Shown in pieces: positions 18,934 to 27,262 of a DNA stretch of 64,000 bases (the first letter of the stretch is position 1; the number at the start of each line of letters is the position of its first letter). This DNA is from an uncultured Pseudomonadota bacterium (lineage in GTDB: Bacteria > Pseudomonadota > Gammaproteobacteria > Steroidobacterales > Steroidobacteraceae). The translations under genes and the position numbers were made by a program. The DNA lies in NCBI GenBank assembly GCA_903927005.1, contig CAIYLH010000054.1, forward strand, positions 1 through 64,000, written 5' to 3'. A model generated the notes under the pieces. The model saw only the letters and a program-made list of their open reading frames with translations, had not been told where the DNA came from and made no database searches.

Positions 18934-19248
18934 TCACTCGTCCGGGGCGATGGCGACCTTCAGGCCTGACAACGCCTCGGTGAACTGCACCTGGCAGGAC
19001 AGACGCGAGTTCGGCTTGAAGCTGCTCAGCTCGCGCAGCAGTTCGGTCTCGTCGCCCTGGCGCGCCGGCAACTTGGCCGTCCACTCCTCGTCGACCCAGA
19101 TGTGGCAGGTTGCGCAGGAACACATGCCGCCGCAGATCGCCGCGACGCCAAAATCGAGGTCGCGCACCGTCTCCATCACGGAAACGCCAACGCGCCCGGT
19201 GACGCTATGTTCTTTGCCCAGTCGGTCGACGATCACAAGCTCAGCCAT
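18934..19248 (-). CDS. 2Fe-2S ferredoxin, adrenodoxin type
   Basis: This 104-residue soluble electron carrier has the four cluster ligands Cys39, Cys45 and Cys48 in CGGMCSCATCH, and a Cys in RLSCQVQ near the C-terminus. The spacing is that of adrenodoxin or putidaredoxin-type ferredoxins serving cytochrome P450s or other monooxygenases rather than the Isc ferredoxin. No P450 or ferredoxin reductase is nearby, so its partner is unknown. Confidence 0.93.
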   Translation of the reverse strand: MAELVIVDRLGKEHSVTGRVGVSVMETVRDLDFGVAAICGGMCSCATCHIWVDEEWTAKLPARQGDETELLRELSSFKPNSRLSCQVQFTEALSGLKVAIAPDE

Positions 19249-19346
19249 TCGAAACTCCGGTGCAGACAGTCGGCGCGGATCTTGAAGCGCAACGGGAAAA
19301 TCCGCAACCTCAGGCGGCGGCGGGCAGGTTCAGCAGGCTGACCCCG

Positions 19347-20216
19347 TCAGCCCTCGCGATCAGCCGGGTCGATGCTCAGGCGCGCCAACAGCGCCTCGCG
19401 ATGACCCACTTCCAGCGTGTGCCAGGCGCAGGCCGTATCGAGCCAGAGGGCATACAGGCAGTCGAAGACGAGGCACATCTCGGCCACGTGGGCCGGCTTG
19501 AACGCCCCGCCGTGGGCGGCGAGCAGCACAGCGCGCTGCTCCTCGTCCAGGTCGTGATAGCCGATGATCGCGGCCAGCTCGAACAGCGGATCGCCAACGC
19601 CACCGTACTCCCAGTCCACGAAAATCAGCCGCTCGCCAACCAGAATGTTGCGGTGATGCAGATCGTTATGGCACAGCGCGAGCCCGCTCTGGCGATAGCT
19701 GGCCAGCGACCAGCGCAGCCGCGCGGAAATGTCCGCACGGGACATCGGGCCGGGCGGCACGTCCTGCTGCTCGAGGTAGTGCAGCAGCGCGTCGTGCACG
19801 TCCAGACGCCGCACGGTGCGCGGCAGCGGCGTGCGGTGCAACTCGCCCAACCTCGCGCCTAGCGCTCGCAGCATCTCGGGGGCGCGCAGCTGCGCGCGAC
19901 TCGGCGCCTCGGCGTGCAAAAAAGCCGTTACCAGCAGGCCTGCGTCCGGATCGGCGTGAATGATGGCAGGCGCGAATCCGAGCGCCGCGGCCGCCGCGTG
20001 CGTCTGCCGCTCACCGACACGGCTGATGGCAAGTGCCGCGTCCGAGTCACCACCCAACCGAACCACCCAGTCGATGGACGGCGCGCGGACGCGGAACGTG
20101 CGGTTGATGCCGCCACCCGCCAACACCGCGACGGTCGGCCCAGCCGCGAGCAGGTCGCGGCCGGCGGCGAAACCCTGCAGGGCCGCTTGCAGCGTCGGGT
20201 CGAGCGCCGCGCTCAC
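19347..20216 (-). CDS. Aminoglycoside/choline kinase-family phosphotransferase next to pnuC
   Basis: This 289-residue kinase has the APH/choline-kinase fold. INRTFRV and WVVRLGG form the nucleotide-binding lobe with its Lys/Arg site, CHNDLHHRNILV is the Brenner-type catalytic loop with the catalytic Asp, and IFVDWEYGGVGDPLFELA carries the metal-binding Asp. It resembles thiamine kinase (ThiK) and related vitamin kinases more than true antibiotic kinases. The start is GTG at 20216, overlapping the pnuC stop as GTGA; longer starts would lie inside pnuC. Phosphorylating the substrate imported by the PnuC-type facilitator would trap it in the cell. The substrate (thiamine, nicotinamide riboside or another nucleoside) is not determined. 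Confidence 0.82.
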   Translation of the reverse strand: MSAALDPTLQAALQGFAAGRDLLAAGPTVAVLAGGGINRTFRVRAPSIDWVVRLGGDSDAALAISRVGERQTHAAAAALGFAPAIIHADPDAGLLVTAFLHAEAPSRAQLRAPEMLRALGARLGELHRTPLPRTVRRLDVHDALLHYLEQQDVPPGPMSRADISARLRWSLASYRQSGLALCHNDLHHRNILVGERLIFVDWEYGGVGDPLFELAAIIGYHDLDEEQRAVLLAAHGGAFKPAHVAEMCLVFDCLYALWLDTACAWHTLEVGHREALLARLSIDPADREG

Positions 20217-20833
20217 GCTGGCCTCCCCGCCTGCCGCTTCAGATCCAGATTCCAGCTTCGCCAACCCACTACTACCAACCCCAGATAAAGAATATAGAGA
20301 ATCATGGAGGCAAAGAGCTGCTGGCGCCAGCACAGCACTGCGATCAACGCATCCACCACCAGCCACCAAGGCCAGTTGTCGATCCGCTTGCGGGCGACGA
20401 GCCAGCTCGCGTAGACGCTACCCCAGGTCGTGATGGAGTCCAGCAGCGGCTGGGTCGAGCCCGTCTCGCGCGCGAGCAGCCCGGCAGTGGCGAAGCTGAC
20501 CAGGACCACCACGAGCAGCGCCGTGACCTGCCCGCGCCACGGCGCGCGACTGACCGTGAGCGCCGCACCCGGGACGCCCTGCCGCCAGGCGCGCCAGCCG
20601 TAAAGCGCGACGCCGAGGTAGTACAGCTGTAGCGCGGCCTGCATGTAGAGCCGGGCGTCCCAGAAGACGAACAAGTACAAGGCAGTACTGGCGAACGCCG
20701 CCAGCCAGCAGGCCCGCTGCTGGCGGATCACCAGCAGCACATAGGCCAGCCCAAGGGCGGCGCCGGCGGCCTCGGCGGGTGGCACGGCGGCGACCGACCG
20801 GAGCAGGCCCGCCAGCAGCACCGGCAGGCTCAA
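20213..20833 (-). CDS. pnuC: PnuC family vitamin/nucleoside transporter
   Basis: This 206-residue inner membrane protein has about seven hydrophobic segments and fits PnuC, a facilitator for nicotinamide riboside; relatives move thiamine (PnuT) or other nucleosides. TM segments are visible at LGLAYVLLVI, AFASTALYLFVFW, LYYLGVALYGW, TALLVVVLVSFA, and two more near the C-terminus. The stretch WPWWLVVD fits the WxxWxxxD/N substrate motif of the family, and the C-terminal SWNLDLKRQ is charged and cytosolic. The coupled downstream kinase suggests import followed by phosphorylation. Because the kinase looks like a thiamine or choline kinase, a PnuT-like role is possible. Confidence 0.88.
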   Translation of the reverse strand: MSLPVLLAGLLRSVAAVPPAEAAGAALGLAYVLLVIRQQRACWLAAFASTALYLFVFWDARLYMQAALQLYYLGVALYGWRAWRQGVPGAALTVSRAPWRGQVTALLVVVLVSFATAGLLARETGSTQPLLDSITTWGSVYASWLVARKRIDNWPWWLVVDALIAVLCWRQQLFASMILYILYLGLVVVGWRSWNLDLKRQAGRPA

Positions 20834-20899
20834 GCCGCCCGCCCGGCAGCCAGCAGCGCCCCACGGCTGCCCGGCACACCGGCGGCGGCCCGGGGCTGA

Positions 20900-20905
20900 T
20901 AGAAT
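20900..20905 (+). promoter_or_regulatory. Candidate -10 box of phzF-like gene
   Basis: TAGAAT matches the -10 consensus at five of six positions and lies 32 bases before the ATG in the divergent gap with pnuC. No convincing -35 box is at the right distance. Confidence 0.25.
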
Positions 20906-20937
20906 TGCAGTCCTGTCATTTCGAGGGTTGTCGCCCC

Positions 20938-21846
20938 ATGGCCCAGCGTACGGTCACTGTTTTTCAAATCGACGTCTTCACGAACCAGCTGTTCGCCGGC
21001 AATCCGGCGGGCGTGGTGCTCGGCGCCGAGCATCTGACCGAGGCCGAGATGCAGGCGCTGGCGTGCGAGCTTAACAACTCCGACTCCGCCTTCGTACTGC
21101 CGGCGGACGGTCCTGACCACGACGTGCAGCTGCGCTTCTTCACGCCCAGCCGCGAAGTCGGGTTTGTCGGCCACGCGACCGTCGCGGCGCACCTCGCCCG
21201 TCTCGCCTCCGGCGAGGCCACGGTCGGTCGGCTGCGCCAGAAGTCCCGCTCAGGCATCCAGAGCGTCGAGATCTCCGGCACGGTCGCAGCCCCACGCGTC
21301 TCGGTCAGCATCCCGCCGCCGCTGTTTCAGCCGGCCATCGACGAGAGCCTGCGCCGCCGACTGCTGGACGTGTTCGGCATCGATACCGCGGCGCTCGACC
21401 CGAAGTGCCCGCTGGTGGTGACCAAGCGCGCGAGCACGCGCCTGATGATCGGCCTGCGCTCGGCAGACGCGCTGGCGGCGCTGCAACCAGACCTCGAGGA
21501 ACTCAAGCGCCTGACGCCCCACATCGGCGCCGACGGCTACTTCCTGTTCGTGCGCGACGCTCGCGGCCCGGGCACGACCGAGGCGCGACTGTTCTCGCCA
21601 GTGCTCGGCATTCCCGAAGACCCGGTCAGCGGCAACGCGCACGGCATGCTCGGCGCCTATCTGGTCGCGCACGGCCTGGTGCCGGTCGTTAATGGCCGCG
21701 CCACGCTGCGCGGCTACCAGGGCCGCAGCATGGACCGCCATGGCGAAGTGGACGTCGAGGTCGAAGTTGCCGACGGTGCCGCCACGACGATCACCATCAG
21801 CGGCACCGCACGGGTCGTGTTCACGACCCAGATCACGCTGGACTGA
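20938..21846 (+). CDS. PhzF family isomerase/epimerase
   Basis: This 302-residue cytosolic protein of the PhzF (DAP-epimerase-like) fold has two halves: QIDVFTNQLFAGNPAGVVL at the start and LFSPVLGIPEDPVSGNAHG in the second half. The position of the catalytic Glu in PhzF (NxSExxF) holds Asp49 in NNSDSAFV, a conservative change. The His in GFVGHATVAAH and the Asp in EDPVSGNAHG are present. No phenazine genes are nearby, so a role in phenazine synthesis is unlikely and the substrate is unknown. ATG 20938 is the natural start; earlier ones are in the pnuC promoter region. Confidence 0.88.
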   Translation: MAQRTVTVFQIDVFTNQLFAGNPAGVVLGAEHLTEAEMQALACELNNSDSAFVLPADGPDHDVQLRFFTPSREVGFVGHATVAAHLARLASGEATVGRLRQKSRSGIQSVEISGTVAAPRVSVSIPPPLFQPAIDESLRRRLLDVFGIDTAALDPKCPLVVTKRASTRLMIGLRSADALAALQPDLEELKRLTPHIGADGYFLFVRDARGPGTTEARLFSPVLGIPEDPVSGNAHGMLGAYLVAHGLVPVVNGRATLRGYQGRSMDRHGEVDVEVEVADGAATTITISGTARVVFTTQITLD

Positions 21847-21847
21847 C

Positions 21848-21882
21848 GCAGGAGGGACGCCCGAACCGGGCGTCCCTCCTGC
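21848..21882. terminator. Bidirectional terminator hairpin between phzF and the symporter gene
   Basis: A perfect 16-base-pair inverted repeat with a three-base AAC loop lies between two convergent genes. The left arm begins GCAGGAGGGACGCCCG. No T-run follows, but the stem is very stable and the position fits termination in both directions. Confidence 0.65.
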
Positions 21883-21888
21883 CGGCCT

Positions 21889-23133
21889 TCAGCCGCCCGC
21901 GCCGCGTGGCGACTGGATTTCCTTTTCCCACGACGCCACCACGACGGTTGCAACCGAGTTGCCGATGACGTTGGTCGCACTGCGACCCATGTCGAGGAAC
22001 TGGTCGACCGCGAGGATCAGCGCCAGTCCAGCCTCCGGGATCCTGAACTGCGCGAGAGTGGCCGCAATCACGACGAGCGAGGCGCGCGGCACGCCCGCCA
22101 TCCCCTTGCTGGTCACCATCAGCATCAGCAGCATCGACACTTCCTGACCGAGCGTCAGGGTGATGCCATAGGCCTGCGCGATGAACAGCGTCGCAAAGGT
22201 GCAATACATCATTGAGCCATCGAGATTGAACGAGTAGCCCAGCGGCAGCACGAAGCTGGAGATGCGGTCCGACACGCCGAACTTGCCGAGCTGCTCGAGC
22301 GTCTTGGGATAGGCGGCCTCGGAACTGGCCGTCGAGAACGCCAGCACCACCGGCTCGCGCAGCAACGGCACCAGCGCGCCGATGCGGCGACCCACCACCA
22401 GGAAACCGAGCGCCAGCAGTGCCGCCCACAACACCGCCAGCGACAGATAGAACCCGCCGATGAATCGCCCGTAACTGAGCAGGATCCCGAGCCCCTGGTT
22501 GGTCACCACGGCGGCGATGGCCGCAAACACCGCTACCGGCGCCAGCAACATCACGTAGCTGGTGAGCTTGAGCATTACCTGCACGAGCTCCTCGATCATC
22601 GTGACGAGCCGGCGAACGCGATCTCCCAACGCCGCAAGCGCCACGCCGAAGTAGGCGGAAAACACAACGATCTGCAGTATCTCGTTGTTGGCCATCGCTT
22701 CGGCGATCGAGCGCGGCACCAGATGGGTGACGAACTCCTTCAGGTTCAGCGTGGCGACACCAACTGCGGCGCTGGTCGAAACATCTGGCAGCGGCAGCGC
22801 AAGCCCAACGCCAGGCGCAAGCCAGGTGACCATCACCAGCCCCAGCGTCAGCGACAGCAGCGAGGCCGAGACGAACCAGCCGAGAGTGCGCAACCCCACC
22901 CGGCCGAGCCGACTGGCGTCGCCCATGTGCGCGATGCCGACCGACAGCGTGGCGAACACCAACGGTGCGATGATCATCTTGATCAGCCGCAGGAACAGGT
23001 CGGTCACGACGCTGCCGTAGCCGGCAACCGTCTTGCGCAAGACGAGGTCGTCGATGCCCGCGTGCAGCAGCGCGCCGACGATGATGCCGGCGAGCATCGC
23101 AGCGACGACGTACACAGTGAAGCGTCTTGCCAT
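21889..23133 (-). CDS. Dicarboxylate/amino acid:cation symporter (DAACS family)
   Basis: This 414-residue inner membrane symporter of the GltP/DctA family has eight or more transmembrane segments and two re-entrant loops. The first re-entrant loop contains STASSEAAYP, and the family motif SFNLDGSMMY with LFIAQAYG forms the substrate and cation site. It would import C4-dicarboxylates, glutamate or aspartate using H+ or Na+; the sequence does not decide which. It starts two bases after the stop of the double ABC ATPase gene and is the last gene of that operon. The large glutamate dehydrogenase nearby fits glutamate use, but that link is inference. Confidence 0.92.
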   Translation of the reverse strand: MARRFTVYVVAAMLAGIIVGALLHAGIDDLVLRKTVAGYGSVVTDLFLRLIKMIIAPLVFATLSVGIAHMGDASRLGRVGLRTLGWFVSASLLSLTLGLVMVTWLAPGVGLALPLPDVSTSAAVGVATLNLKEFVTHLVPRSIAEAMANNEILQIVVFSAYFGVALAALGDRVRRLVTMIEELVQVMLKLTSYVMLLAPVAVFAAIAAVVTNQGLGILLSYGRFIGGFYLSLAVLWAALLALGFLVVGRRIGALVPLLREPVVLAFSTASSEAAYPKTLEQLGKFGVSDRISSFVLPLGYSFNLDGSMMYCTFATLFIAQAYGITLTLGQEVSMLLMLMVTSKGMAGVPRASLVVIAATLAQFRIPEAGLALILAVDQFLDMGRSATNVIGNSVATVVVASWEKEIQSPRGAGG

Positions 23134-23135
23134 AG

Positions 23136-24638
23136 TCAGTGTCCTGTTCCCTTGCGTAAACCCGATCGTCGATCGCGGCGCGACCGCCGACGGGCGGTAC
23201 CGGCGCGGATTTCCAGCACGTGGCGGATCTCCGGCACCAGATCAGTGGCGTGGTGAGCGGCGAGCACCAGCTGCACGCCGGTGCGGGCGAGCCCCGACAG
23301 CAGCGCGCGCACGCGCGCTCTATAGGGACCGTCCAGCCCGGTCAGTGGTTCATCCAGGAGCAGCGCCTCCGGTCGCAACACCAGCGCACGGGCAAAAAGC
23401 GCGAGCCGCCGCTGGCCGTAAGACAGTGTCGCGGCGCGGCGCGCCGGATCCACCTCAAGTCCCGCGAGCACCAGTGCAGCGCGGGCCTGCGTGCGCTCGC
23501 GCGCGGTCGGCGCGTCGTCGAGGCCAACGCTCGCGCGCAGGCCACTGACGACAAATTCCTCGACGCTCACGTCGGCAAGGTACTCGGCCTGCAGTTCCGG
23601 CGAGACCCAGCCGACGCGCCGACGCCAGGCACGAATGTTACTGCCCGGCGCCTGCCCGCGGCGCAGGATCTGGCCTCCAAGCGCGACCGGCACCAGACCG
23701 TACAGGCAGGCCAGCAAGGTGGACTTGCCGCTGCCATTGCCGCCGGTCACCGCCCAGTGCTCGCCGGCCTCGATGCGCCAGTCAAGCCCCTGGATCACGG
23801 CCCGGTAGTCGCGATACAGGCTCGCGCCGGTCAGCACGGCAAGCGGCTGCCCGGCGCCTGCGCGGCGCGGCGGCGGCGCGAGCGCGGGCGACTCCTGCGG
23901 CAGCGCGTCCGCGGCGAGCCAGAGGCGCGGGGCGCGCGCACGCGGGCCGTCATGGACGAGCCTGCCACCGTCCAGCACCAGCGCACGCCTGAACGCCGCC
24001 GGCGCATCCTCCGCGCGGTGGGCAGACAGCACGATGGTCAGTCGCGTACGTGCCAGTCGCGACAGCTCGCGATCAAGCAATGCCCGGCTGTCGCGATCGA
24101 GGCCATTGTGCGGTTCGTCTAGCAACAGCAGGCGCGGGCGCGCGGCCAGTGCGCGCGCCAGCAGCACACGCCGCCGTTCGCCGTAGGATAGCGTCAGGAA
24201 CTTGCGCCGCCGCAGCGCCCACAGCTGCAGCCGCACCAGCAGGCCGCGTACGCGCCGACTCTGCGGCGGGGTCAGCGCGACGATCGGTCGCGCCCCGCCG
24301 TGCACGCCAGTGGCGACGACGCGCTCGACGCTGAAGTTCCAGTCATAGCGGGTGTACTTGTCCTGCCGCTCGCCACCGAGGACTGCGATCTGCGCCAGCA
24401 ACTCCGACAGCTCTACCGTCCGGCCGCGCGCGTCGCGGTACTCGCGCCGCTCGGCGCCGGTGGGTGTCGGCCAGCGCTCGCCCGCCAGCATCTTCAGCAA
24501 CTGCGTCTTGCCGGCACCATTGGCGCCCAGCAGCAGGCAGTGCGCTCCCGGCTCCAGGTTCAGGTTGATGTCGTCCAACACGTGCCGGCCAGCGAGGGTC
24601 AGCCGGACGCCCTGACACAGAATGCCGATACCGCTCAT
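23136..24638 (-). CDS. Double ABC ATPase, ModF/PhrA-like
   Basis: This 500-residue cytosolic protein contains two ATP-binding cassettes and no membrane domain. Walker A motifs are GANGAGKTQLL (first) and GGNGSGKSTLL (second). The signatures are LSYGERRRVLL and LSYGQRRLALF, and the Walker B motifs are LLLLDEPHNGLD and LLLDEPLTGLD. The architecture matches ModF, also called PhrA, whose role is poorly known despite an annotation with molybdate transport or photorepair. The molybdenum cofactor operon begins about 1 kb away on the other strand. It overlaps the MBL hydrolase stop as ATGA, and the symporter gene follows. Confidence 0.88.
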   Translation of the reverse strand: MSGIGILCQGVRLTLAGRHVLDDINLNLEPGAHCLLLGANGAGKTQLLKMLAGERWPTPTGAERREYRDARGRTVELSELLAQIAVLGGERQDKYTRYDWNFSVERVVATGVHGGARPIVALTPPQSRRVRGLLVRLQLWALRRRKFLTLSYGERRRVLLARALAARPRLLLLDEPHNGLDRDSRALLDRELSRLARTRLTIVLSAHRAEDAPAAFRRALVLDGGRLVHDGPRARAPRLWLAADALPQESPALAPPPRRAGAGQPLAVLTGASLYRDYRAVIQGLDWRIEAGEHWAVTGGNGSGKSTLLACLYGLVPVALGGQILRRGQAPGSNIRAWRRRVGWVSPELQAEYLADVSVEEFVVSGLRASVGLDDAPTARERTQARAALVLAGLEVDPARRAATLSYGQRRLALFARALVLRPEALLLDEPLTGLDGPYRARVRALLSGLARTGVQLVLAAHHATDLVPEIRHVLEIRAGTARRRSRRDRRSGLRKGTGH

Positions 24639-25561
24639 ACGCGCTCCCAGCGCTCACCGTCGCAGCGGGCAAGGCCGATCTGGCCGAGCCGCAGCAGATG
24701 CGCCTCCAGGGTGCGCCGCGCCCACACATACAGCGACGGCGCCACGTCCTCGTAGGCGAGCGGCAACAGCTCGTCCAGAGTCGCGCCGCCCGCGCTCGGC
24801 AGCGCCGCAAACACCCGTGCCTCACGCGCTAAGCGGTGCCGGACCAGCGCGGCGATCACCGCCTGCGGCTCTACCAGCGAGGGGCCGTGGCCCGGCAGCA
24901 AACGCTCGAGGTCCAACGCCGTCAGGCGCCCGAGCGCGTCCAGGTACTCGGTCATATCGCCGTCCGGCGGCAGGATCACCGGCGAGGTCGTTCCAAGGAT
25001 GTGGTCGCCGGTGTACAGCCAGCGCCGGCCTGGCTGTTGCCAGCAGAGGTGGTTGGAGGCGTGACCGGGGGTCGCCACCGCGACCAGCGGACCTACGTCG
25101 GTTGCAACCGTGCCGCCGTCCTCGATCGTATGGGCGCAAAGGCCGGCCAGATCATGGTGCAGGGTATCCCGCGGCAGCCGGGCCAGGACCGGCGCGGGGT
25201 GGTGGTGGCGAAGCAGCTGCAGGCCGCCCGAATGGTCCGCGTGGGTGTGGGTCAGGGCAATCGCCACGACCCGGGCGGTACCAATCGCCCTAACCAGCGC
25301 CTCGGTATGCGCCGGCAGCGCAGGGCCGGGGTCCAGCACCACCAGTTCACGGCTGCCGATCAGGTAGGTATTGGTCCCGGGACCGGTCATCAGGCCGGGG
25401 TTTGGTGCCACCACGCGCCGCACGCCGGGCGCCAGGGTTGCCACGGCGCCGGCCACCGGCGGCGCCTCAGCCGGCGTCAGCACGCGCGCAACCGCCGCCG
25501 CCAGGACGAGGTGGGACCGGGTACAGGACGAAAGGGCAGGAAGGCAGTCACGGTTGCGCAT
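24635..25561 (-). CDS. MBL-fold metallo-hydrolase, LACTB2-like
   Basis: This metallo-beta-lactamase-fold hydrolase of about 308 residues has the zinc motif THTHADHSGG, a second His in TPGHASNH and the Asp in LYTGDHILG. The C-terminal 60 residues (LDELLPLAYEDV, TLEAHLLRLGQIGLARCDG) form a winged-helix-like tail as in LACTB2, a ribonuclease-like subgroup. ATG 25561 is preferred to the longer ATG 25630 because the added 23 residues have no family character. It heads an operon with the double ABC ATPase and the symporter. The natural substrate is unknown. Confidence 0.88.
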   Translation of the reverse strand: MRNRDCLPALSSCTRSHLVLAAAVARVLTPAEAPPVAGAVATLAPGVRRVVAPNPGLMTGPGTNTYLIGSRELVVLDPGPALPAHTEALVRAIGTARVVAIALTHTHADHSGGLQLLRHHHPAPVLARLPRDTLHHDLAGLCAHTIEDGGTVATDVGPLVAVATPGHASNHLCWQQPGRRWLYTGDHILGTTSPVILPPDGDMTEYLDALGRLTALDLERLLPGHGPSLVEPQAVIAALVRHRLAREARVFAALPSAGGATLDELLPLAYEDVAPSLYVWARRTLEAHLLRLGQIGLARCDGERWERV

Positions 25562-25678
25562 GGTACCGGCCGGCGCGCCGCCGCAGTAGCTCAGCGCCTG
25601 TCCGTATCGCCGCAGGCCCGCCGAAACCATTAAGATGGTCGTCTACCGGCCATGTCGGCCGGCCACTGAGGACCGTCC

Positions 25679-26074
25679 ATGATCCGTACCCCCAGACTCG
25701 CCGCGTACCTCCTCGCTGCCGGCGCCCTGGTCGCCGCTCAGGCCAGCTCTGCCGCGTGCACGTACCCGAAGGCGCCGACCCAGGTACCGGACGGCGCCAC
25801 TGCCACACTCGTCGAAATGGTGGATGGACAGAAAGCTGTCAAGCAGTTCACCGTCGACATGGATGAGTACCTGAAGTGCGTCGACGAGGAAAATCCCCCG
25901 GCAGCGGCAGGCACCAAGCTCAGCGATGAAGCGAAGAAGGCGCAAGACGCGCGCGAGAAGATGAAGGTGCAGAAGCACAACGCCGGCGTCGCCGACGAAG
26001 AAGCGCTCGCCGCTCGCTTCAACGCACAGATCAAGGCCTTCAAGGAAGCCGCAGCGGCCAAGAAGGCACAGTGA
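25679..26074 (+). CDS. Small secreted protein with a cysteine pair
   Basis: I do not recognise a named family. This 131-residue protein has a clear Sec signal peptide (LAAYLLAAGALVAAQASSAA, cleavage likely after ASSAA). The mature part has Cys in ACTYPKAP and EYLKCVDEE, about 40 residues apart, which could form a disulfide in the periplasm. From about residue 85 it is a lysine- and alanine-rich helix (EAKKAQDAREKMK, IKAFKEAAAAKKAQ) likely to be a coiled coil. It lies four bases before moeA and may share its transcript, although a Moco function would be surprising for a periplasmic protein. Confidence 0.75.
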   Translation: MIRTPRLAAYLLAAGALVAAQASSAACTYPKAPTQVPDGATATLVEMVDGQKAVKQFTVDMDEYLKCVDEENPPAAAGTKLSDEAKKAQDAREKMKVQKHNAGVADEEALAARFNAQIKAFKEAAAAKKAQ

Positions 26075-26078
26075 GCCG

Positions 26079-27260
26079 ATGCTGACACCAGCCGAGGCCA
26101 CGGCGGCGATCGACGCCCATGTGGCGCCGCTTGCCGCCGAGACCTGCGGGCTGGTCGAGGCCGCCGGCCGGGTACTGCGCGAGGCGCTCAGCGCCGAACG
26201 CGACCAGCCGCCGTTCGACCGGGTCGCGATGGATGGCATCGCGATCCGCTACGCCGCCCATGCGTCGGGGCGGCGTAGCTTTCGCATTGCCGGAACCGTC
26301 GCCGCGGGCGCCTCGCCCGTGGCGTTGCCGGCCGACGATGCCTGCCTGGAAGTGATGACGGGCGCGATGCTGCCGCCGGGCACCGACGCGGTGATCCCGG
26401 TCGAAGTGCTATCGCTCGCCGAGGGCATGGCCCAGGTCGGCACGGACGCGACCCCTGCGGCATGGGCGAACGTGCATCGCCGCGGCACCGATGCCCTGGC
26501 CGGCAGCCTTGCTCTGGCCGCCGGCACTCGCCTGCTGGGCCCGGAGCTCGCCGTCGCGGCCTCCGTCGGTCGCGGCCGCCTGAGCGTGGGCAGACTGCCG
26601 CGCATCGCGATCGTCTCCACCGGCGACGAACTCATCGGGCCGGACCTGCCGCTGGAGCCGTGGCAGATCCGCCGCTCCAACGCCTACGCCATCAGCGCGA
26701 CCTTAAACGCGCGCGGCTATCGGGACCTGCATGACCTGCACGTACGTGATGACCAGACCCTGCTCAGTCACGCGCTCGCCGCCGAACTGGCCACGCGCGA
26801 CGCCCTGATCCTCAGCGGCGGCGTGTCGGCCGGCCGTTTCGACTACGTTCCTGCAGTGCTGGAATCGCTCGGCGTACGGCGCGTGTTTCACAAGCTCGCG
26901 CAGCGGCCAGGCAAGCCGTTCTGGTTCGGGATCGGACCTGCCGGCCAGCCGGTATTCGCGCTACCCGGCAATCCGGTGTCGACCCTGGTGTGTCTGGTTC
27001 GTTACGTGCTGCCGGCACTGGCCCGCCTCGAGGGGGAGACCACCCCTCGCCGCTACTACGCACCCCTTGCCGAGGCGTATGAAGCGCGCCAAACGCTGAC
27101 GGCATTTCTGCCGGTAGATCGACCGCGCGGCGCCGCGGTGCTGCGGCCCACGCATGGCTCGGGAGACTTCACCTCGCTGGCGGGCACTGCCGGTTTCGTT
27201 GAATTATCGCCCGCTCACCGCCATCAAGCGGGTGACTCTGTGCCGTTCTACAGTTGGTAA
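26079..27260 (+). CDS. moeA: Molybdopterin molybdotransferase MoeA
   Basis: MoeA inserts molybdate into adenylated molybdopterin in the cytosol. At 393 residues it has normal length. The N-terminus carries the conserved PPFDRVAMDGIAIR; the MoCF-type domain carries IVSTGDELIGPD, ILSGGVSAGRFDYVP and the active-site region FALPGNPVSTLV. The C-terminal beta-barrel domain ends HQAGDSVPFYSW. It starts the molybdenum cofactor operon, with moaA only two bases downstream. Confidence 0.95.
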   Translation: MLTPAEATAAIDAHVAPLAAETCGLVEAAGRVLREALSAERDQPPFDRVAMDGIAIRYAAHASGRRSFRIAGTVAAGASPVALPADDACLEVMTGAMLPPGTDAVIPVEVLSLAEGMAQVGTDATPAAWANVHRRGTDALAGSLALAAGTRLLGPELAVAASVGRGRLSVGRLPRIAIVSTGDELIGPDLPLEPWQIRRSNAYAISATLNARGYRDLHDLHVRDDQTLLSHALAAELATRDALILSGGVSAGRFDYVPAVLESLGVRRVFHKLAQRPGKPFWFGIGPAGQPVFALPGNPVSTLVCLVRYVLPALARLEGETTPRRYYAPLAEAYEARQTLTAFLPVDRPRGAAVLRPTHGSGDFTSLAGTAGFVELSPAHRHQAGDSVPFYSW

Positions 27261-27262
27261 GC

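Noticed and set aside
19347..20216. Antibiotic (aminoglycoside) resistance kinase
   Set aside because: Gene context with pnuC and the resemblance to thiamine/choline kinases argue for vitamin or metabolite phosphorylation rather than resistance.
20779..20937. N-terminal extension of the PhzF-like frame
   Set aside because: It runs through the divergent promoter gap into pnuC and has no family similarity; the protein begins naturally at 20938.
20944..21846. Phenazine synthesis role for the PhzF-like protein
   Set aside because: No other phz genes are present and the catalytic position differs, so only the family is assigned.
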